Origin: Hyphomicrobium album | Lineage (GTDB): Bacteria > Pseudomonadota > Alphaproteobacteria > Rhizobiales > Hyphomicrobiaceae | DNA length: 64,000 nt | Reading direction: 5' to 3' | Assembly: GCF_009708035.1 (NCBI RefSeq) | Contig: NZ_WMBQ01000002.1 | Coordinates: 372,001-436,000, forward strand | Part shown: positions 58,184 through 64,000 of the stretch, one piece after another | How positions within the stretch are numbered: position 1 is the first letter of the stretch | Layout: the number at the start of each line of letters is the position of its first letter | The notes under the pieces: model-generated | Seen by the model: the letters and a program-made list of their open reading frames with translations, nothing else | What the model was told of the DNA's origin: nothing | Databases searched by the model: none | Made by a program: the position numbers and the translations under genes

Positions 58184-61100
58184 ACGATCGTCACCTCGTC
58201 CTCGCCGGGCACCGACCACTCGGCGACGCGCGCCAGGTGCGCATAGTCATCGTAGTCGTAATCGAAGCGCGCCCGGCGCAGGGCCTTGTAGGGCGTTGCC
58301 TCGTTGTCGAAGTGCTTGATGAGGTCGGCAAGCTTGGCGAGGGCCTCGCTGGCGAGATCCGCAATGTCGCCGGCGGCGACCAAGCGATCCTCACCCGGCG
58401 GCTCGGCCCCCGTCGCGCGCACGTAGCGCAGGCCGGCGACGGGCACGCGTGGCACCCCGGCAAAGCCCGCATCGCCGAGCGCGACCGCCGCTTCGAGTGG
58501 CAATTGCGGTTTCATGCCGGCGGCGATCTGCCGGTCGTTCGGCACGCTGCCGGTCTTGTAGTCGGTGATGACCATGCCGCGCTCGGTGAGGTCGATGCGA
58601 TCGGCGCGTGCCGACAGCGTGAACGGACCGGCGGGCGCCGGAATGACCAGCTGCCCCGAAACCTCCGGCAGGACGCGCTGGACGTTCGAACGCCGCCCCG
58701 GCTCACTGTCGGCGAACCACTGGGAATAGCGCTCGAAGCGCGTCAGCCAGAAGGCGGCGACGCGCGGATTGCGGACGTAGTTCTCCAGCACCTCGCGGGC
58801 GAGGCGCATCAGCGCGGCGTGCGCGTCGGGCGGCAGCTTGTCGGGAAATGCTTCGGCGAAGCGGCGCATGATGTCGTGCACGACGTTGCCGCGCAGCGCC
58901 GCGCTCGGGTCGGCGCCGAGCGGGGGCAGTTTGTCCAATCCGAGGATGGTCTGCGCGAAGATCGCGTAGGGGTTCGCCAGCCAGGTCTCGACGCGCGTCA
59001 CGCTCATGCGGCGCGGACGCAGGGCGAGCGGCGGGCGCGGCTCCGGTGCACTGATGCGCGGGCTGCGCTGCACGTGATCGCGCATGCGCGCCCAGCCGAG
59101 CCACGGCTGATCGGGATGCAGCGCGTCGCTCAATTCCAGACCCGCCAGCAGCGCCTGCAGGCGCATCAGCCAGCGCGAGGGCACCGTCGGCACGCCGTCG
59201 ATCTTCTCGGCACGGGTGATGTAGACGCGCTCGGCGCCGAGCAGCGAGGTGAAATCGTGCGCCGCGTGGCCGATCGTCTCCTCGGGCGACGGCAGGCCGA
59301 GCTCCTGGCGCATCGGCCGGTTGAGCCAGGCACCCGGGTCGGCGGCCTCCGGCCAGGTGCCGTCGTTGAGCGAGCCGAGAATGATGACGTCGGTCTGCTG
59401 CAGGCGCGCCTCGAACGGCCCCCAGATGGATAGGCGCGGATGCACGGCGACGCGCGTGCGCACGTTCTGGCCGACGATGAGGCTGCGGTAGAGGTCGGGA
59501 TAGTCGGGGGCGGTCACCTGCAGCGCCGGCAAGTTCGGATCGATGAGTCCGGTGAAGAAGCTCGCTGCCGCCGTGCCGGCTTCTCCGAGCCACAGCGGCG
59601 AGCCCGCCTCCGTTGCTTCCGTCTCGGGCAAGGCGCACAGCGCTTCCGCCGCGGCGACGTGCGCGGCGGCGATGGCTTGCAGCGACTGCTCGCCCTTGTG
59701 GCGGAAGACCGCGAGCAGCGGCGCATAGGCCTTCTGTAGGCGGGCGACGAGATCGTGCGCGCCCTCCCAGTCGGCGGGCCACAGGCGGCGTGCCGCCGTT
59801 TGCCGCCGCCGCCCCGTGCCGACGTTCTCCTCGGCGCGAATGAGCGCGTCGGCGATGCCGTCGAGGCCGCGGCCGAGGTAGACATCGCGAAACGCGGCGA
59901 TCTCCAGCGCGCGGGCGGCGCGGCGCACAACGAAGGCGTCGAGGCCGAGGCGCGTTAGCGGATGCTTCAGCAGCGCCATCGTGGCGGCCGGCGTAAAATC
60001 CTCCGCCGCCGCGGCAATGACGAGGTCGAGGAACGTGCCCGGCGGCGTTTTGGCGAACGGGCGGCCGGCGGAATCGTCGACGCGGATGCCCCACGCTTCG
60101 AGCCGCACGCCGACACGCCGCGCCAGCAAGCGGTCCGGCGAGACAAGTGCCGCCGTACGCCCCGGCGTCTCTGCCGCCTCGCGCAAGATGAGGGCGATCG
60201 TCTCCGCCTCGTCCTGCGCCGAGGGTGCATCGATCAGGCTGACGTTCGAAAGCGCGCGCCGCACCGCCGCGCGGTCGGCACCGGCAATGTACTGCTGCCA
60301 CAGCCCGGTCTTGCCTGAGGGTCGCATGGTCTCGGCGACTAGCGCCTCGCGGTCCTTCTGTTCCGGCGACAGCTCGGCGCCCGTCAGCACGTGGACGTCC
60401 GCACGGTCGGCGCCAAGCGCCTTCAACAGCTTGTGGAAGCCGAACTGCGGATGCTCGGGATGCTCGCCGATCGCCGCCCAGCTCGTGTCGTCGAGATGCA
60501 GATCTAGCCCCGGCAGCACGATGGCTCCGTTCGGCAGCCGCGCCACCGCCGCCATCAGCTCCACCGTCGCCGGCACCGATCCGGTAACGCCGGCAATAAT
60601 GACGGGCGCCTTCGAGGCAGATTTCGTCAGCCGCTCGGCTTCGGCCAAGATCGCCTGATTACGCCGCGCCGCCGGCGACAGGAGCTTCTTCTCCGCGAGA
60701 TGCTCGGGCCAGAACGCGGTAATGATCTTGAGGAACTCGAGCGTCTTCTGCCAATGCTCGGAGTGCTCGTCGGGCACGAGCTTGGCGAGACCGTCGAGCG
60801 GCACGTTCTCCGTCTCGACCATATCCATGAGCCGCGCCAGCTCGGCGGCGAGATGCGCTGCCTGCGCCGGCGTGTTGGCGCCCGCCGCCGCGGCGTGCGT
60901 GCCGAGGTGCGCCGCGTCGCCCGCATCCCGGCGCATCGTCTGCGACCAGCGCTGCACCAGCATGGTCAGCACCAGCCGCCGCTCGACCTCGCTCACCGCG
61001 GGGGGAAGGTCGAGCGCGTCGGTGCCGAGCGCCCCGGGGCTGGCGAGGCCGGCGAGCAGCGTTGCGTCCTCCTCGCTGGCCGAGATCGGGCGGATCTGCG

Positions 61101-61365
61101 GCAGCGTCATCGCCCGTCCGCCGCCCGCCGCGAGGAAAGCTTCCTGCATGGAACGCGTGGCGCGCCGGGTCGGCAGCAGCAGCGTTATGTCGGGCAGCTC
61201 GAGCGGGCTCGGCGCACGGCCGCCGGCGGCAGGCAGATCGCCTTCGAGGATCGCCTTGGCGACGGCGGCGAGGAATGGACGCCCGGCCGGAACGGTGAAG
61301 ACGCGAGCGCCTTCGGCCGCGTCACGGCCGGCGCCATCCGCACCGCTCTTAAGCCACGTCCTCAC
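58180..61365 (-). CDS. addB: AddB subunit of the AddAB complex (alphaproteobacterial type)
   Basis: 1061-residue partner of AddA. N-terminal helicase-like part that lacks a proper Walker A motif (DITLLLPTRRATRSMQEAFL), then the C-terminal nuclease ADRIDLTERGMVITDYKTGSVP. Alphaproteobacterial AddB proteins share this layout. GTG start 61365, with GGTGGA six bases upstream, lies inside the 3' end of the MurU-like gene (17-base overlap). Confidence 0.95.
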   Translation of the reverse strand: MRTWLKSGADGAGRDAAEGARVFTVPAGRPFLAAVAKAILEGDLPAAGGRAPSPLELPDITLLLPTRRATRSMQEAFLAAGGGRAMTLPQIRPISASEEDATLLAGLASPGALGTDALDLPPAVSEVERRLVLTMLVQRWSQTMRRDAGDAAHLGTHAAAAGANTPAQAAHLAAELARLMDMVETENVPLDGLAKLVPDEHSEHWQKTLEFLKIITAFWPEHLAEKKLLSPAARRNQAILAEAERLTKSASKAPVIIAGVTGSVPATVELMAAVARLPNGAIVLPGLDLHLDDTSWAAIGEHPEHPQFGFHKLLKALGADRADVHVLTGAELSPEQKDREALVAETMRPSGKTGLWQQYIAGADRAAVRRALSNVSLIDAPSAQDEAETIALILREAAETPGRTAALVSPDRLLARRVGVRLEAWGIRVDDSAGRPFAKTPPGTFLDLVIAAAAEDFTPAATMALLKHPLTRLGLDAFVVRRAARALEIAAFRDVYLGRGLDGIADALIRAEENVGTGRRRQTAARRLWPADWEGAHDLVARLQKAYAPLLAVFRHKGEQSLQAIAAAHVAAAEALCALPETEATEAGSPLWLGEAGTAAASFFTGLIDPNLPALQVTAPDYPDLYRSLIVGQNVRTRVAVHPRLSIWGPFEARLQQTDVIILGSLNDGTWPEAADPGAWLNRPMRQELGLPSPEETIGHAAHDFTSLLGAERVYITRAEKIDGVPTVPSRWLMRLQALLAGLELSDALHPDQPWLGWARMRDHVQRSPRISAPEPRPPLALRPRRMSVTRVETWLANPYAIFAQTILGLDKLPPLGADPSAALRGNVVHDIMRRFAEAFPDKLPPDAHAALMRLAREVLENYVRNPRVAAFWLTRFERYSQWFADSEPGRRSNVQRVLPEVSGQLVIPAPAGPFTLSARADRIDLTERGMVITDYKTGSVPNDRQIAAGMKPQLPLEAAVALGDAGFAGVPRVPVAGLRYVRATGAEPPGEDRLVAAGDIADLASEALAKLADLIKHFDNEATPYKALRRARFDYDYDDYAHLARVAEWSVPGEDEVTIV

Positions 61366-62086
61366 TCTCGATCCACCTTTCCGCCTCTATCAAGGCTTCC
61401 GGCGTTCCGACATGCATCCACAGGCCGTCGAGGCGGATGCCGAACAGTCGTCCGTTGTCGATCGCGGCATCCCATAGCCGGTTCATCGAGAACGGTCCTT
61501 GCGGCGCACCCTCGAACATGCGCGGGTGCGCGATCGACACGCCGGTGAAGACGAACGGCGCCATCTGCCGCTCGCCGCGCCGGACCAGCCGGCCGTCCTT
61601 GTCCATGGCGAAATCGCCCGAGCCGTCGTAGCCGAGGCTCGTCGCCGCGGATGCGAGCAGCATGACGCTGTCCATGCTGTCGGGGTTCCAGAAGGAGAAC
61701 AGCCTCTCCAGGTTGGAGCCGACACCCTCGATCCACACCGAGTCGGAGTTGTGAATCAAGAACGGCTCCTTCCCGAGCAGCGGCAGCGCCTTGGTGACGC
61801 CGCCCCCGGTGTCGAGAAGTTGTTGGCGCTCATCGGAAATCAGGATTTCCGGCTGCTTGCGTTGTTTGACGTGCGCTTCGAGCTTGTCGGCGCAATAGTG
61901 CACGTTGACGACGGCGCGATGCACGCCCGCAGCCGCAATCCGGTCGAGCACATGGTCGATCAGTGTGCGGCCCTTGAGCCGCACCATCGGCTTCGGAATG
62001 TCCTTGGTCAGCGGCAGCATGCGTTTGCCAAGGCCGCCGCCGAGGACCATCGCCGCCTCGGGGCGCCAGGTTTTGGAAGCGGTCAT
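61349..62086 (-). CDS. MurU-like nucleotidyltransferase
   Basis: 245-residue sugar-1-phosphate nucleotidyltransferase: AMVLGGGLGKRMLPLTKDIPKPMV (nucleotide-binding signature), LIDHVLDRI, LLDTGGGVTKALP and LIHNSDSVW (metal Asp). Together with the AmgK-type kinase next door it resembles Pseudomonas MurU, which makes UDP-MurNAc from MurNAc-1-phosphate and thereby bypasses de novo, fosfomycin-sensitive synthesis. Substrate assignment is by context. Confidence 0.88.
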   Translation of the reverse strand: MTASKTWRPEAAMVLGGGLGKRMLPLTKDIPKPMVRLKGRTLIDHVLDRIAAAGVHRAVVNVHYCADKLEAHVKQRKQPEILISDERQQLLDTGGGVTKALPLLGKEPFLIHNSDSVWIEGVGSNLERLFSFWNPDSMDSVMLLASAATSLGYDGSGDFAMDKDGRLVRRGERQMAPFVFTGVSIAHPRMFEGAPQGPFSMNRLWDAAIDNGRLFGIRLDGLWMHVGTPEALIEAERWIESEDVA

Positions 62087-62101
62087 TGCTGCGCTCTCTG
62101 C

Positions 62102-63631
62102 TCAGGCCGTGGGAACGGCGCGCGCGCCAGCGGGAAAGTGCCGCTCGTACCAACGCTTGAGCGGCGCCAGCTTCGGGTGCGCGAGGTCGCGATCGAGGTA
62201 GCGCCACAGGCGCGGGATGTGGTGCAGGTACCCTGGCTTGCCGTCGCGCTTGGCGAGGCGGGCGAAGATGCCGACGATCTTGGTGTTGCGCTGCGCGCCG
62301 AGCGCGGCATAGGCGAAGGCGAATGCATCCCGATCGAACCCTCCGCGCGCGGCGACGCCGGAACAGTAGTGGTCGAACAATTGCGCTTCAAGCTCGGGCG
62401 GTACATCAAGGCGCGCATCCTGCAGAAGTGAGACGAGGTCGTAGGCGGCGGGGCCACGCATGGCATCCTGAAAGTCGATCACGCCGACGCGCGCAATGCC
62501 CTGGCGATCCGGCAGCCAGAGAAGATTGGGCGAGTGGTAGTCGCGCAACACCCAGCCGGGCGGCGCTTTTGCCAGCTCGGTGAATACGTCGCTCCACAGA
62601 CCGACGAATTCATCGCGCTCTGCCGTCGGCACGGTCGCGCCGCGCACCGCCGGCCAATACCAGTCGACGAGCAGCTCGGTCTCGATCGACATCGCGCCGG
62701 CATCGTAGGCCGAAACGCGATGCTCGCCGCCACCGGCCACGGGCAGCGTGTACGGCGCCGGCGCTTCCTGCAGCGCGACCAGCGCCTCGGTGGCGGTGCG
62801 CCACAGCGTCGCCTGATCGGTCGCGCCGGTCTCTACCTCGCGCCCGAACACGCGGTCGCCGAGGTCGTCGAGTAGCAGGAAGCCGTTGTCGAGATCCTGT
62901 GCATGGATGTGCGGCACCGTGAGGCCGGCGGTGTCGAGCGCCTGCGCGACCGCCACGAAGGGCCGCACGTCTTCCGCAAGGTGTGCCAGGCGGCTGTACG
63001 GCAATCCGTTGCGGATCGCCGGACCGTCGGGCTGGCGCGGCCAGTCCATGAGGATGGCGCCGGGCTGGGCGCGGCGCACGAGACGTCCGTAGCGGCGCAC
63101 GGACGCGTCGCCCTGCAGGTAGCGCAGTTCGCAGCCGTCATCGCCGCCGACGAGGTCGCGCATGGCGACAAACCGGTTAAGACGCGACGCCCAATCGCCG
63201 TGGCCCGTCAGCGTCACCCGCCGGCTTTCTGCACTGCCGTTGTCGTCGATGCGGATGTCGAGCCGGTCGGCGGGCAGCAGTTCGTTCGCATGCTCCGGCC
63301 ACTCGACGATGGCGATCCCGCTCTTGAGCGCTGGGTCGAGGCCCAGCTCCTCCAGCTCCGTCGGAGTGCTGAGCCGATAAAGATCGAAATGCGCCACCGG
63401 CATGCGTGGCGTCGCATAGGTCTGCACCAGCGTGAATGTCGGGCTCGGAATCTCCTCCCGTTCCGCGCCGATGAGCGCATGGATGATGGCGCGGGCGAGC
63501 GTCGTCTTTCCGGCGCCCAGCTCGCCGCTCAGCGCGAAGAGATCGCCGCGGCGCGCGATGAACGCGATCTGCTCTCCCAGCCGCAAGAGCTGGGGCTCGC
63601 TGACATTTTCAATGACGTGGGAAGCCGGCAT
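62102..63631 (-). CDS. TsaE-AmgK fusion: t6A ATPase subunit and anomeric sugar kinase
   Basis: 509 residues. Residues 1-150 are TsaE, the ATPase needed for t6A tRNA modification: P-loop SGELGAGKTTLAR (35-47), EIPSPTFTLVQTY and HFDLYRL. From about 160 on is an aminoglycoside-phosphotransferase-type kinase: VLRDYHSPNLLWL (catalytic loop) and GVIDFQDAMRGPAAYDLVSLL (metal Asp), the pattern of AmgK, which phosphorylates MurNAc/GlcNAc at C1. Two unrelated jobs in one chain; the fusion is recurrent in this order. 11 bases after the histidine kinase stop. Confidence 0.93.
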   Translation of the reverse strand: MPASHVIENVSEPQLLRLGEQIAFIARRGDLFALSGELGAGKTTLARAIIHALIGAEREEIPSPTFTLVQTYATPRMPVAHFDLYRLSTPTELEELGLDPALKSGIAIVEWPEHANELLPADRLDIRIDDNGSAESRRVTLTGHGDWASRLNRFVAMRDLVGGDDGCELRYLQGDASVRRYGRLVRRAQPGAILMDWPRQPDGPAIRNGLPYSRLAHLAEDVRPFVAVAQALDTAGLTVPHIHAQDLDNGFLLLDDLGDRVFGREVETGATDQATLWRTATEALVALQEAPAPYTLPVAGGGEHRVSAYDAGAMSIETELLVDWYWPAVRGATVPTAERDEFVGLWSDVFTELAKAPPGWVLRDYHSPNLLWLPDRQGIARVGVIDFQDAMRGPAAYDLVSLLQDARLDVPPELEAQLFDHYCSGVAARGGFDRDAFAFAYAALGAQRNTKIVGIFARLAKRDGKPGYLHHIPRLWRYLDRDLAHPKLAPLKRWYERHFPAGARAVPTA

Positions 63632-63642
63632 TACATTTCACT

Positions 63643-64000
63643 TCAGCCGCGGGTGCCACTGGCCGTTAGCGAACCCTCGGGGCCTTCTTGGGGCAGCGCC
63701 AGGGGTGCTTTATCAGGCCGCCCGGCGACGGGAAGGCGCACAGTGACGCGCGTGCCGTGCCCCGGCTCGGATTCGAGCGAAACGTTGCCGCCGTGCAGCT
63801 CCACGAGGCTCTTGACGATCGACAGCCCCAAGCCCGCGCCGCGGTGGCTGGAGCCGTGGCTGCGGCTCTCGAAGCGATCGAAGACCTTCCACTGCTCGTC
63901 CTTGGGAATGCCGACGCCCTGGTCTTCGACCGTGAAGGCCATCATCGGGCCATCGCGGCGGCAGGTGATGGTGATGGTATCTCCAGGCTTGGAGAAGCCG
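63643..64000 (-). CDS. Sensor histidine kinase, C-terminal catalytic end (partial)
   Basis: Only the HATPase end is in the window: GFSKPGDTITITC, G1 box EDQGVGIPKDEQWKVFDRFES, G2 box GAGLGLSIVKSLVELHGG and SLESEPGHGTRVTVRLPV, then a Pro/Gly-rich tail. The phosphorylated His and any PAS domains lie beyond the edge. In relatives the gene before tsaE is a multi-PAS kinase, DivL/RegM-like; that is only synteny here. Confidence 0.85.
   Translation of the reverse strand, partial: GFSKPGDTITITCRRDGPMMAFTVEDQGVGIPKDEQWKVFDRFESRSHGSSHRGAGLGLSIVKSLVELHGGNVSLESEPGHGTRVTVRLPVAGRPDKAPLALPQEGPEGSLTASGTRG

Overview
The window is a GC-rich alphaproteobacterial chromosome segment, most likely from the Hyphomicrobiales (Rhizobiales). 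The evidence is a complete division and cell-wall (dcw) cluster in alphaproteobacterial order (mraZ to ftsZ, then lpxC), alphaproteobacterial-type addA/addB next to trxA, a TsaE-AmgK fusion, an MntR of the Mn-specific type and a class A RNase P RNA with long closing stem. Genus and species cannot be fixed from the sequence alone.

Layout. 1-8.7 kb: 3' part of a peptidoglycan amidase, a DUF2189 membrane protein, small exported proteins, tex, an LprI-like protein, recQ and mntR. 8.7-13.3 kb: an outer-membrane beta-barrel gene divergent from mntR across a perfect palindrome, three unrecognised genes in a tight operon behind an AT-rich leader, a DUF1254/DUF1214 protein and a short-chain dehydrogenase. 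13.6-20.6 kb: a solitary gene with a PD-(D/E)XK-like core between two copies of the same hairpin, a GTP-type PEP carboxykinase, a DCC-thioredoxin-like/lipase-maturation-factor fusion and rnpB. 20.5-41.4 kb: a short DHFR-like gene, then mraZ-rsmH-ftsL-ftsI-murE-murF-mraY-murD-ftsW-murG-murC-murB-ddl-ftsQ-ftsA-ftsZ and lpxC, mostly with overlapping or nearly touching ends. 41.6-54.1 kb: bamD, ligA (recN is not between them), a sulfotransferase, an aminopeptidase P, prmA, a DUF3754 protein, a membrane J-domain protein, a bactofilin and an exported isoaspartyl methyltransferase. 54.2-64 kb, all on the minus strand: trxA, addA, addB, a MurU-like nucleotidyltransferase, tsaE-amgK and the end of a sensor histidine kinase.

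How it fits together. Most of the window builds, divides or recycles the envelope: dcw products make lipid II and the divisome, LpxC commits to lipid A, BamD assembles outer-membrane barrels, and the amidase plus AmgK and MurU form a plausible peptidoglycan salvage route. RecQ, LigA and AddAB cover DNA repair. The most promising unexplained parts are the solitary nuclease-like gene between duplicated hairpins, the three-gene orphan operon at 9.6-10.8 kb, the MntR-type operator shared with an outer-membrane barrel, and the layered MraZ/CtrA-like sites ahead of mraZ.
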